Part shown: piece after piece, positions 33,478 through 41,472 of the stretch | How the letters are laid out: the number at the start of each line of letters is the position of its first letter | Numbering within the stretch: the first letter of the stretch is position 1 | Assembly (NCBI RefSeq): GCF_014207445.1 | Contig: NZ_JACHEM010000004.1 | Location: 1-64,000, forward strand | DNA length: 64,000 nt | DNA from: Streptomyces candidus | GTDB taxonomy: Bacteria; Actinomycetota; Actinomycetes; Streptomycetales; Streptomycetaceae | Direction: 5' to 3' | Notes under the pieces: model-generated | What the model was told of the DNA's origin: nothing | The model's input: only the letters and a program-made list of their open reading frames with translations | Databases searched by the model: none | Program-made: the position numbers and the translations under genes

Positions 33478-34959
33478 GTGTCCCCCGTGCCCGTGCCACC
33501 CCGTCCGCCAGCCGACCCGCACCCACACGACCACGGCCGCCCCCGGCGGCGGCGCGAGAAGCGCAGGCGACAGGACGAGCGGCCGCACTGGGGCATGCGC
33601 GCGGCGACCACCCTGTCCGTACTGGTCCTCGCGGCCGGCGGCATCGGACACGCGGTGGTGACGAGCATGAACACGGGCATCGCCCGCGTCGACCCGTTCA
33701 AGGACATGAAGAACCGGCCCGAGGCCGGGAACGGCATGAACATCCTGCTCGTCGGCACCGACGGGCGCGACAGGATCACCAAGGAGGAGAAGGAGAAGTA
33801 CCGCCTCGGTGGCGCACCCTGCCACTGCACCGACACGATCATGGTCGTGCACGTCTCCGAGGACCGGGACCGCGCCAGCATCGTCAGCCTCCCCCGCGAC
33901 AGCTACGCCGAGATGCCCGAGCACACGGACGGGACGAGCGGCGAGCACCACAAGGCGCACCCGGTCAAGCTCAACGCGGCGTACGCGGAGGGCGGCCCGG
34001 CCCTCACCACCCGCACCGTCGAGCACATGACCGGCGTCAAGATCGACCACTACCTGGAGGTCGACTTCACCAGCTTCATGAAGACGGTGGACGTCCTCGG
34101 CGGCGTCGACATCTGCACCTCCAGCGCCCTGAAGGACAGCCACACCGGTCTCGACCTCGCCCCCGGCACGCACCGGCTCGGCGGCGGCGAGGCACTGCAG
34201 TACGTCCGCTCACGGCACATCGACGGGGCCTCCGACCTGGGCCGGATGCAGCGCCAGCAGCGCTTCCTGGCCGCCTTCATCGCCAAGGCGACGAGCAGCG
34301 GGGCACTGCTCAACCCGGTGCGGTTCCGCGCGGTGGCGGCCACGCTGCTCGGATCGGTGCGCGCGGACAGCGGCTTCGGGACGACGGAGATGTACGCGCT
34401 GGCGCAGGCCATGCGCGGGTTCTCACCGGCCTCGTCGGAGTTCACGTCGGTGCCGATCGGCGAGATGGGCCACCAGGTCAGGGGCATCGGCACCACCCTG
34501 AAGTGGGACGACGCCAAGGCGAAGAAACTCTTCGCGGCACTGCGCGAGGACCGGCCGCTGGCCGCGCCCCGCCCCCGGGGGCCCAAGGCGACGACCGTGG
34601 ACGTCTCCCCCGAGCAGATCCGGGTGCAGGTCGACAACGGGACGCCCACGGCGGGCCTGGGCAAACGCGTCGACGCGGGCCTGCGCGCCACCGGCTTCCG
34701 TACGACGGGCCTTCCGGGCAACGGCCTGCGCCGCGACCTGACGCGCACTCTGGTGACGTACGACCCGCGCTGGGACCGCTCGGCGCAGTCCCTGGCGGCG
34801 GCGCTGCCGGGCTGCGAGCTGAAGGCGGTGCCGGGGCAGGGCGGGACCATGCGGGTGACCGCGGGCGCGGACTTCCGGGCGGTGACGCCGGTGCGGGCGC
34901 TGGATCCGCACCAGGGGGAGTTCGGGGTGGTGACCGGGGACCAGGTGGTCTGCCCGTAG
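33478..34959 (+). CDS. LCP family protein 4 with LytR_C domain
   Basis: A 493-residue LCP protein divergent from the GT2 gene. Cytoplasmic part very basic and His/Pro-rich; membrane helix about 42-62 (AATTLSVLVLAAGGIGHAVV). LCP domain about 85-320 (GMNILLVGTDGRDRITKEEK; CTDTIMVVHVSEDRDRASIV; HYLEVDFTSFMKTVDVLGGV; GGGEALQYVRSRHIDGASDL). C-terminal LytR_C about 380-470 (EQIRVQVDNGTPTAGLGKR). GTG at 33478 or 33490 may start it; GGAGG lies just before. Distinct Cys-x-Cys in GGAPCHCTDT. Confidence 0.92.
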   Translation: MSPVPVPPRPPADPHPHDHGRPRRRREKRRRQDERPHWGMRAATTLSVLVLAAGGIGHAVVTSMNTGIARVDPFKDMKNRPEAGNGMNILLVGTDGRDRITKEEKEKYRLGGAPCHCTDTIMVVHVSEDRDRASIVSLPRDSYAEMPEHTDGTSGEHHKAHPVKLNAAYAEGGPALTTRTVEHMTGVKIDHYLEVDFTSFMKTVDVLGGVDICTSSALKDSHTGLDLAPGTHRLGGGEALQYVRSRHIDGASDLGRMQRQQRFLAAFIAKATSSGALLNPVRFRAVAATLLGSVRADSGFGTTEMYALAQAMRGFSPASSEFTSVPIGEMGHQVRGIGTTLKWDDAKAKKLFAALREDRPLAAPRPRGPKATTVDVSPEQIRVQVDNGTPTAGLGKRVDAGLRATGFRTTGLPGNGLRRDLTRTLVTYDPRWDRSAQSLAAALPGCELKAVPGQGGTMRVTAGADFRAVTPVRALDPHQGEFGVVTGDQVVCP

Positions 34960-34983
34960 CGCCACCGCTTTGTCACGACACAG

Positions 34984-35039
34984 ATGTCCTGACAAGGATG
35001 CATGTCCGGACACGGGCGTCCTGGCTCCTGTCAGGACAT
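34984..35039. terminator. TGTCC/GGACA inverted-repeat cluster between convergent genes
   Basis: ATGTCCTGACA (34984-34994) is an exact inverted match to TGTCAGGACAT (35029-35039), and a perfect palindrome TGTCCGGACA (35003-35012) lies between. It is probably a bidirectional terminator of the LCP 4 and thioesterase genes; see the findings for another reading. Confidence 0.5.
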
Positions 35040-35073
35040 ACGGACACCCGCCCGGGCGGGGCGCACGCCCGCG

Positions 35074-35622
35074 CTAGTCGTTGAGCCCTTCGGCCGCCCG
35101 CCGGTCCCGCAGCTCCTTGATCGCCCGCCGCCGCGCGAGCCTGTGCGTACGGCGGATCTGGGCCTCCTGGTAGCGCCGCTGGTCGCGCTCCGTCTCCGGG
35201 ATCACCGGTGGAACGGAGCGTGTCTTGCCGTCCGCGTCGACGGCCGCGAAGACGAGGTAGGCGGAGCCGACCTGCTGGGCGGGGGTCGACTCGTTCCAGC
35301 GCTCGGCCAGGACCCGTACACCGATCTCCATGGAGGAACGGCCGGTCCAGTTGCACTGGGCCTTCACGTGCACGAGGTCGCCGACCTGCACCGGCTCCAG
35401 GAACACCATCTCGTCCATGGAGGCGGTGACGGCGGGCCCACCGGAGTGCCGGCCCGCGACCGCACCTGCCGCGTCGTCCACCAGCTTCATGATCACGCCG
35501 CCGTGCACCGTGCCGAGCAGATTCGTTTCCGCAGCGGTCATGATGTGGCTGAGCGTGGTGCGGGAAGCGGAGGTGGGCTTGCCCGGGATGGGATCTTCCG
35601 GGCCCTGGGCCTGATCTGTCAT
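35074..35622 (-). CDS. Acyl-CoA thioesterase, hotdog fold (YciA/BACH type)
   Basis: A 182-residue cytoplasmic thioesterase that hydrolyses acyl-CoA. The hotdog signature ETNLLGTVHGGVIMKLVDDA (about residues 33-52) supplies the catalytic Asn and Asp. The beta strands SMDEMVFLEPVQVGDLVHVK and GRSSMEIGVRVLAE follow. The C-terminal 40 residues are highly basic (RRYQEAQIRRTHRLARRRAI), longer than in the core family. ATG at 35622 gives the natural N terminus; longer frames do not. Its function in the LCP neighbourhood is unclear. Confidence 0.9.
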   Translation of the reverse strand: MTDQAQGPEDPIPGKPTSASRTTLSHIMTAAETNLLGTVHGGVIMKLVDDAAGAVAGRHSGGPAVTASMDEMVFLEPVQVGDLVHVKAQCNWTGRSSMEIGVRVLAERWNESTPAQQVGSAYLVFAAVDADGKTRSVPPVIPETERDQRRYQEAQIRRTHRLARRRAIKELRDRRAAEGLND

Positions 35623-35729
35623 GCGCTCTACTTTATGCGCCCGACGCATTGCATCAGCTCTGCAACAGCCCTGCCCCGATTTCCCACCCGGCCTGTGAGA
35701 CCGCGGCTCCCTGCCTGCACACTGAGGCC

Positions 35730-37046
35730 ATGAGCGACTGGCCCAGTGCACGAAACGACGACCGCGACGACCGGTACGGCCGGGGCAGCGCAAGCGCGCA
35801 GCCCGAGGGCCCCCGGGTGATGCGGCATGTGCAGCGCGGCCAGACGCCCCGTCCCGCGCACCCGCATCCGGCCGCCCCCACCGCCCCGCCCCGCGGTGCC
35901 GTCCCCGCGCAGCACGCGCAGGGTCACGACGGGTTCGCCGCCCACGACCAGTACGGCGGCACCGGCCGGAACGACGGCTACAACACCGGCCAGGTCTACG
36001 GCGGCGGCCGCTCCGGCGGCGGCCCGGGCGGACCCGGCGGTTCCGGCGGCCGGGGCCCGCGCCCCGCCCCCAACTGGGGCCGCCGGATCAAGGTCGGCGC
36101 GATCGCGGCCGTCACGGTCCTCGCCGTCACCTCCGTCGCCACGTACTTCTGGGCGGACTCCAAGGTGCGCCGCGAGGTCGACCTCTCCAAGGTCATCGAC
36201 CGGCCGGAGGAGGGCGACTGCACCACGTACCTCATCGTCGGCTCCGACAGCCGCGAGGGCATGACCGCCGAGGAGAAGAAGAAGCTGCACACCGGCTCCG
36301 CCGAGGGCAAGCGCACCGACTCGATGATGATCCTGGCCTCGTGCGGCAGCGGGAACACGATGATCTCGCTGCCCCGCGACTCGGACGTGGAGATCCCGTC
36401 CTTCGTCGGGTCGGAGTCGGGCAAGCGCTTCGAGAACCGCCACATCCGCATGAAGCTCAACGCCGCGTACGCACAGGACGGCCCCGAACTCCTCGTCCGC
36501 ACCGTCGAGCACAACACCGGCCTGCGCATCGACCACTACGCGGAGATCGGCTTCGCGGGCTTCGCGAACATCGTCGACGCGCTGGGCGGCGTCGAACTGG
36601 ACATCCCCAAGGCGTTCAAGGACAAGAAGTCCGGCGCCGACTTCCAGGCCGGCAAGCAGACCCTCAACGGTGAGCAGGCGCTGGCCTTCGTCCGTACCCG
36701 CTACGCGTTCGGCTCCGACCTGGAGCGCACCAAGAACCAGCAGAAGTTCCTGTCCGCGCTGGCCTCGCAGGCGGCCACCCCGGGCACGATCCTCAACCCG
36801 TTCTCGCTCTACCCCACGCTGGGCGCGGGCCTGGACACCCTCGTCGTCGACAAGGACATGGGCCTGTTCGACCTCGGCGAGATGTTCTTCGCGATGAAGG
36901 GCGTCCAGGGCGGCGAGGGCAAGTCCATGAACATGCCGATCTCCGGCAAGCGCGGCAGCAACCTCGTCTGGGACAAGGCCAAGATGCAGCAGCTGGTGAA
37001 GCAGATCAAGAACGACGAGCCGGTCACCGTCACCCCGGACCGCTGA
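35730..37046 (+). CDS. LCP family protein 5
   Basis: A 438-residue LCP protein starting MSDWPSARNDDRDDRYGRG, with a Gly/Pro/His-rich cytoplasmic tail of about 115 residues, one membrane helix (about 118-138, IAAVTVLAVTSVATYFWA) and an LCP domain to about 390 (TYLIVGSDSREGMTAEEKKK; TDSMMILASCGSGNTMISLP; HYAEIGFAGFANIVDALGGV; NGEQALAFVRTRYAFGSDLE). No LytR_C domain. It is divergent from the thioesterase gene. The stop codon opens a triple 9-bp repeat and a hairpin terminator follows. Confidence 0.92.
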   Translation: MSDWPSARNDDRDDRYGRGSASAQPEGPRVMRHVQRGQTPRPAHPHPAAPTAPPRGAVPAQHAQGHDGFAAHDQYGGTGRNDGYNTGQVYGGGRSGGGPGGPGGSGGRGPRPAPNWGRRIKVGAIAAVTVLAVTSVATYFWADSKVRREVDLSKVIDRPEEGDCTTYLIVGSDSREGMTAEEKKKLHTGSAEGKRTDSMMILASCGSGNTMISLPRDSDVEIPSFVGSESGKRFENRHIRMKLNAAYAQDGPELLVRTVEHNTGLRIDHYAEIGFAGFANIVDALGGVELDIPKAFKDKKSGADFQAGKQTLNGEQALAFVRTRYAFGSDLERTKNQQKFLSALASQAATPGTILNPFSLYPTLGAGLDTLVVDKDMGLFDLGEMFFAMKGVQGGEGKSMNMPISGKRGSNLVWDKAKMQQLVKQIKNDEPVTVTPDR

Positions 37047-37070
37047 GGCGACTGAGGCGACTGAGGCGAA
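37044..37070 (+). repeat. Three tandem 9-bp units starting at a stop codon
   Basis: TGAGGCGAC is repeated at 37044-37052, 37053-37061 and 37062-37070 (last base A). The first TGA is the stop codon of LCP 5, so the gene carries in-frame duplicate stops. Confidence 0.8.
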
Positions 37071-37071
37071 C

Positions 37072-37106
37072 GAGACAGCCCGTCCCCACGGGGGGCGGGT
37101 TCTCTC
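37072..37106 (+). terminator. Hairpin terminator after LCP 5
   Basis: GAGACAGCCCGTCCCC (from 37072) pairs with GGGGGGCGGGTTCTCTC (to 37106), with two or three mismatches in a 14- to 16-bp stem, 25 bp past the stop codon. Confidence 0.65.
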
Positions 37107-37299
37107 ATGCCCTTTGTACCCCTTCGTACGGCCCTCCTTTCGGACAGCACCCGCTTCCCCGCCCGAGCGCGTACGACCGGGGCGCCCGCAACCCGGGCGG
37201 GCGCCCCGCCCCGTACCCCGAACGCCTCACCCGCCGCGACCCTCCGCCGCGCCCGTGCCACGGTGAACCGTACTGCCGTCGCCGAACCGGAGCCCCGTC

Positions 37300-38520
37300 A
37301 TGGCACTCATACAGGACGACCCGCACGCCGCCCCCACGGCCGGCCCGCTCGACACGAACGCCCCCGCGGCCGACGCCCCGGCGGAACCCGAGCCGCACCC
37401 CGACCAGGTCGCCAGGGCCCGCGCCCTCCTCGCCGCCCACCCGGTGGCCGACGGGTACAACGGGCTGGCCCGGGCGCTGCGCTCGGTCCCGTGGTCGGAC
37501 GTCGAGCTGGGCGAGAGCAGCCTGGACACCGACATCCCCCGGCTGCGGGCGGGCGGCGTCGGCGCACAGTTCTGGTCCCTGCACTCCGACCCGTACGACC
37601 AGGCCCCGCGCCCGGGCAACACCGCGCCGACCGAGCGCGCCCAGCGCTCCGATCGCGCCGGGCACAGCGAGCACACCGAGCACACCCACCTTGCCGAGCT
37701 CCCCGGACCCGCCCACCGCTCCTGTCCCGTGAGCACCACCCTGGAGCAGATCGACCGCGTCCGTTCGCTCACCGACGCCTACCCCGAGGGACTGCGCCTC
37801 GCGCTCAGCTCCGGCGAGATCGCCGACGCCCGCTCCTGCGGGCGCGTCGCCTCACTGCTCGGACCCGCCCGCGCCCCCGCGATCGGCGACTCGCTCGGCG
37901 CCCTGCGCACCCTGTACTCGCTGGGCGTGCGGTGCCTGACCCTGACCGGTGTCGACTGGGCACCGCCGACCGGACTGACCCGGTTCGGCGAAGAGGTCGT
38001 ACGGGAGATGAACCGCCTCGGCATGCTCGCCGACCTCAGCGGCACCACCGCACCGACCGCCCACGCGGCCCTCACCGTCTCCCGGGCCCCGGTGATCTTC
38101 ACCCACACCGGCGCCGCCGCCCTGAACGGCCACCCCGCCAACGTCCCCGACGACGTCCTGACCGCGCTGCACGAGAACGGCGGCCTGTGCATGGTCCCCC
38201 TCGCCACGGACCGCACCGGCCCCGAACTGCGCGACGTGGCCGACCACCTGGACCACATCCGTTCCGTCGCGGGCCCCGCGTGCGTCGGCCTCTCCGGCAT
38301 GTACGACACGGGCGCCCCGCACCCCGCCGGCCTCGCCGACACGGCCGCGTACCCGCTCCTGATCGCCGAACTCCTGGAACGCGGCTGGCCGGAGAGCGAC
38401 CTGGCCCGCCTCACCTGGGGCAATCTCCAGCGGGTGCTCCGCGACGTGGAGCTCACCTCCAAGACGGCTCGGCAGCGGCGCCGGGCGTCGACGGCCCGGA
38501 TCGAGGACCTGGACGGCTGA
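37300..38520 (+). CDS. M19 membrane-dipeptidase-like protein, probably catalytically inactive
   Basis: A 406-residue protein of the renal dipeptidase (M19) family. The first metal motif, normally DGHND, reads VADGYNGLARALRS, losing both metal ligands. The DLSH motif reads MLADLSGTTAPTAH, losing its histidine. The FSHS region keeps its histidine (VIFTHTGAA). The bridging glutamate region and the fold ([29 protein letters not shown]) are otherwise recognisable. Compare the intact paralogue at 43131-44333. It may be a binding protein or regulator rather than a peptidase. An insertion rich in Glu, His and Thr (about 100-140) is peculiar to this copy. ATG at 37300. Confidence 0.85.
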   Translation: MALIQDDPHAAPTAGPLDTNAPAADAPAEPEPHPDQVARARALLAAHPVADGYNGLARALRSVPWSDVELGESSLDTDIPRLRAGGVGAQFWSLHSDPYDQAPRPGNTAPTERAQRSDRAGHSEHTEHTHLAELPGPAHRSCPVSTTLEQIDRVRSLTDAYPEGLRLALSSGEIADARSCGRVASLLGPARAPAIGDSLGALRTLYSLGVRCLTLTGVDWAPPTGLTRFGEEVVREMNRLGMLADLSGTTAPTAHAALTVSRAPVIFTHTGAAALNGHPANVPDDVLTALHENGGLCMVPLATDRTGPELRDVADHLDHIRSVAGPACVGLSGMYDTGAPHPAGLADTAAYPLLIAELLERGWPESDLARLTWGNLQRVLRDVELTSKTARQRRRASTARIEDLDG

Positions 38521-38580
38521 TCCCGCACGGGCGGGCCGGGGGAACCCCGCGGGCACACCTCCCGCCCGCCCGCGCCCCGC

Positions 38581-39918
38581 TCAGGCCTTCGGCCTGCCCA
38601 TCGCCCGGTACGTCCAGCCCGCCTCGCGCCACTTCGCCGCGTCGAGTGCGTTGCGGCCGTCCAGGATCAGCCGGCGTGCGGCGACCTCGCCCAGCTCCGC
38701 CGGGTCCAGCTCGCGGAACTCGCGCCACTCGGTGAGGTGCAGGACCACGTCCGCGCCGCGCACCGCGTCCACCGCGGAGTCGGCGTAGCCGAGCGTCGGG
38801 AAGACACGGCGGGCGTTGGCCATGCCCTTGGGGTCGTACACGGTCACCTGTCCGCCCTGCAGGTGGATCTGCCCGGCGACGTTCAGCGCGGGCGAGTCCC
38901 GGACGTCGTCGGAGTCCGGCTTGAAGGTCGCACCCAGGACCGCGACCCGGCAGCCGAGGAAACCGCCCTCCCCCAGCGCCTCCCGAGCCAGCTCGACCAT
39001 GTGTCCGCGGCGGCGCATGTTGATGGAGTCGACCTCCCGGAGGAACGTGAGCGCCTGATCGGCACCCAGCTCACCGGCGCGCGCCATGAACGCCCGGATG
39101 TCCTTGGGCAGGCAGCCGCCGCCGAACCCGATACCGGCCCGCAGGAACTTGGGGCCGATCCGCTCGTCGTACCCGATGGCCTCGGCCAGCTTCGCCACGT
39201 CCCCGTCGGCGGCCTCGCACACCTCGGCCATCGCGTTGATGAAGGAGATCTTCGTCGCCAGGAACGAGTTCGCGGCGGTCTTCACCAGCTCTGCCGTCGG
39301 GAAGTCGGTCACCACGAACGGGGACCCCTCCGCGACCGGCACCGCGTACACCTCGCGCAGCAGCTTCTCCGCGCGCTCGCTCTCCACGCCGACGACCAGC
39401 CGGTCCGGGTGCAGGGTGTCCTGCACGGCGAAGCCCTCGCGCAGGAACTCCGGGTTCCACGCCAGCTCGACACCCTCCGGGGCCTGCGTCGCGAGCACCT
39501 CCTTGAGCCGGGCGGCGGATCCGACCGGGACGGTCGACTTGCCGACCACCAGCGCGTCGCTCCGCAGATGCGGGGCGAGGGAGGCGAAGGCGCTGTTCAC
39601 GTAACTCATGTCGCACGCGTACTCGCCGTGCTTCTGCGGGGTGTTCGTGCACACGAAGTGCACGTCGCCGAACTCCCCGACCTCCGCCCAGTCCATGGTG
39701 AAACGCAGCCGCCCGGTCGACCCCGGCAGCCCCTCCACATGCTTGTGGAGCAGTTCCTCCAGACCCGGCTCGTACATCGGCACGCGCCCGGCGCTCAGCA
39801 TCTCGATCTTCTCGGGCACGACGTCGAGGCCGAGCACCTCGAATCCCAGCTCCGCCATGGCCGCTGCGTGGGTGGCGCCGAGGTATCCGGTGCCGATCAC
39901 GGTGATCTTGAGGGCCAT
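38581..39918 (-). CDS. UDP-glucose/GDP-mannose 6-dehydrogenase family enzyme
   Basis: A 445-residue NAD-dependent nucleotide-sugar dehydrogenase performing the double oxidation of an NDP-hexose to an NDP-uronic acid. N-terminal dinucleotide site MALKITVIGTGYLGATHAAA; substrate segment GSAARLKEVL; catalytic cysteine in GFGGGCLPKDIRAFM (about 265); C-terminal NDP-sugar domain with AVLGATFKPDSDDVRDSPA. Most likely UDP-glucose dehydrogenase feeding a uronic-acid-containing envelope polymer, fitting the adjacent LCP/GT2 genes. The sugar cannot be proved from sequence. ATG at 39918. It converges on the degenerate M19 gene. Confidence 0.9.
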   Translation of the reverse strand: MALKITVIGTGYLGATHAAAMAELGFEVLGLDVVPEKIEMLSAGRVPMYEPGLEELLHKHVEGLPGSTGRLRFTMDWAEVGEFGDVHFVCTNTPQKHGEYACDMSYVNSAFASLAPHLRSDALVVGKSTVPVGSAARLKEVLATQAPEGVELAWNPEFLREGFAVQDTLHPDRLVVGVESERAEKLLREVYAVPVAEGSPFVVTDFPTAELVKTAANSFLATKISFINAMAEVCEAADGDVAKLAEAIGYDERIGPKFLRAGIGFGGGCLPKDIRAFMARAGELGADQALTFLREVDSINMRRRGHMVELAREALGEGGFLGCRVAVLGATFKPDSDDVRDSPALNVAGQIHLQGGQVTVYDPKGMANARRVFPTLGYADSAVDAVRGADVVLHLTEWREFRELDPAELGEVAARRLILDGRNALDAAKWREAGWTYRAMGRPKA

Positions 39919-40119
39919 GCGGTGCTCCTAGCGGTACGGGCGGGACAACGCGCCCGAGCATATCCGGGCAGCCGAAAGGGGATGTTCCGGCGAGGACGCG
40001 GCCCTGTAGGCAAACTCACGTATCCCCCGCCGGGCCGCACCCTCTAAAATCAGGGTTACTTAACGGTAATTAGCATCGCCGCACCCGCATCGCATCAGCA
40101 TCCTTGGGAGTGAGAAGCC

Positions 40120-41280
40120 TTGGCAGGTTCGCCCGATTTCGATCTGTACCGGCCGTCCGAAGAGCACGACATGCTCCGTGACACGGTGCGCGCGCTCGCC
40201 GAGGCGAAGATCGCCCCGTACGCCGCCGAGGTGGACGAGAACGCCCGCTTCCCGCGGGAGGCCCTGGACGCCCTCGTCGCGGCCGACCTCCAGGCCGTGC
40301 ACGTACCCGAGGAGTTCGGCGGAGCGGGCGCGGACGCGCTCGCCACGGTCATCGTCATCGAGGAGGTGGCCCGCGTCTGCGCGTCCTCCTCCCTCATCCC
40401 GGCGGTCAACAAGCTCGGCTCGCTCCCGGTGATCCTCTCCGGCTCCGAGGACCTCAAGAAGAAGTACCTCGCCCCGCTCGCCAAGGGCGAGGCGATGTTC
40501 TCGTACTGCCTCTCCGAGCCGGACGCGGGTTCGGACGCGGCCGGCATGAAGACGCGCGCCGTCCGCGACGGCGACTTCTGGGTCCTGAACGGCGTGAAGC
40601 GCTGGATCACCAACGCCGGCGAGTCCGAGTACTACACGGTCATGGCCGTCACCGACCCCGAGAAGCGCTCCAAGGGCATCTCCGCGTTCGTCGTCGAGAA
40701 GTCCGACGAGGGCGTCTCCTTCGGCGCCCCGGAGAAGAAGCTCGGCATCAAGGGCTCGCCGACCCGCGAGGTCTACCTCGACAACGTGCGCATCCCCGCC
40801 GACCGCATGATCGGCGCCGAGGGCACCGGCTTCGCCACCGCGATGAAGACCCTCGACCACACCCGCATCACCATCGCCGCCCAGGCCCTCGGCATCGCCC
40901 AGGGCGCCCTGGACTACGCGAAGGGCTACGTCCAGGAGCGCAAGCAGTTCGGCAAGCCGATCGGCGACTTCCAGGGCGTGCAGTTCATGCTCGCGGACAT
41001 GGCCATGAAGCTGGAGGCCGCCCGCCAGCTCACGTACGCCGCCGCCGCCAAGTCCGAGCGCGTCGACGCCGACCTGACCTTCTTCGGCGCCGCGGCCAAG
41101 TGCTACGCCTCCGACGCCGCCATGGAGATCACCCTGGACGCCATCCAGCTCCTGGGCGGCTACGGCTACACGCGGGACTACCCGGTGGAGCGGATGATGC
41201 GCGACGCGAAGATCACACAGCTGTACGAGGGAACGAACCAGATCCAGCGCATCGTGATGGCGCGGAACCTGCCGAAGTAG
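40120..41280 (+). CDS. Acyl-CoA dehydrogenase (FadE25-like)
   Basis: A 386-residue FAD flavoenzyme oxidising acyl-CoA to trans-2-enoyl-CoA. TTG start at 40120 (MAGSPDFDLYRPSEEHDMLR) with a GGGAGTGAG ribosome site. Signature 1 is YCLSEPDAGSDAAGMKT; signature 2 QLLGGYGYTRDYPVERMMRD; the catalytic glutamate is in QLYEGTNQIQR near the C terminus. In M. tuberculosis the homologue fadE25 lies directly beside purE-purK; here an integrative element and a dipeptidase gene intervene. Its last three codons and stop lie within the att repeat of that element, so the 3' end may have been rebuilt by integration without changing the protein. Confidence 0.95.
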   Translation: MAGSPDFDLYRPSEEHDMLRDTVRALAEAKIAPYAAEVDENARFPREALDALVAADLQAVHVPEEFGGAGADALATVIVIEEVARVCASSSLIPAVNKLGSLPVILSGSEDLKKKYLAPLAKGEAMFSYCLSEPDAGSDAAGMKTRAVRDGDFWVLNGVKRWITNAGESEYYTVMAVTDPEKRSKGISAFVVEKSDEGVSFGAPEKKLGIKGSPTREVYLDNVRIPADRMIGAEGTGFATAMKTLDHTRITIAAQALGIAQGALDYAKGYVQERKQFGKPIGDFQGVQFMLADMAMKLEAARQLTYAAAAKSERVDADLTFFGAAAKCYASDAAMEITLDAIQLLGGYGYTRDYPVERMMRDAKITQLYEGTNQIQRIVMARNLPK

Positions 41281-41284
41281 GCGG
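41269..41284 (+). other. attL: left 16-bp repeat of the integrative element
   Basis: CTGCCGAAGTAGGCGG is identical to 43057-43072 and comprises the last three codons (Leu-Pro-Lys), the TAG stop and 4 bp beyond of the acyl-CoA dehydrogenase gene. The two copies bracket an HTH gene and a tyrosine integrase gene, as attachment-site cores do. Confidence 0.85.
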
Positions 41285-41293
41285 CCGAAGCAC

Positions 41294-41323
41294 AGCGGGG
41301 GCGCCTTCAGAGGCACCCCCGCT
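41294..41323 (+). terminator. Intrinsic terminator at the left end of the element
   Basis: AGCGGGGGCGCC (41294-41305) pairs with GGCACCCCCGCT (41312-41323), one mismatch, loop TTCAGA, followed by GTTTTCATTC. The U-rich tail is unusual in this window and marks a canonical Rho-independent terminator, which would insulate the element from dehydrogenase transcription. Confidence 0.75.
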
Positions 41324-41369
41324 GTTTTCATTCATACGTTCACCCGTCCCCCCGCTCGGATGAGTAAGA

Positions 41370-41408
41370 CACGGAACATGCCTCTTGCCATGTTTCGTGT
41401 TCTAGGTT
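41370..41408 (+). promoter_or_regulatory. Near-palindrome and candidate promoter of the element
   Basis: CACGGAACATG (41370-41380) and CATGTTTCGTG (41389-41399) are inverted with one mismatch and an 8-nt spacer. A TAGGTT -10-like hexamer follows at 41403-41408. It may be an operator for the adjacent HTH protein or an integrase arm site. Confidence 0.45.
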
Positions 41409-41472
41409 TCTTGTCGTGGCCGGGGACCTCCCGGCATGTGGTGACTGCTGTACGCCGCGTTACTTTCGACGG

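Noticed and set aside
41416..41472. Leaderless GTG start for the HTH gene of the element
   Set aside because: Spacing from TAGGTT would fit, but the added 19 residues (Cys-rich, irregular) look non-coding. Kept only as an alternative to 41473.
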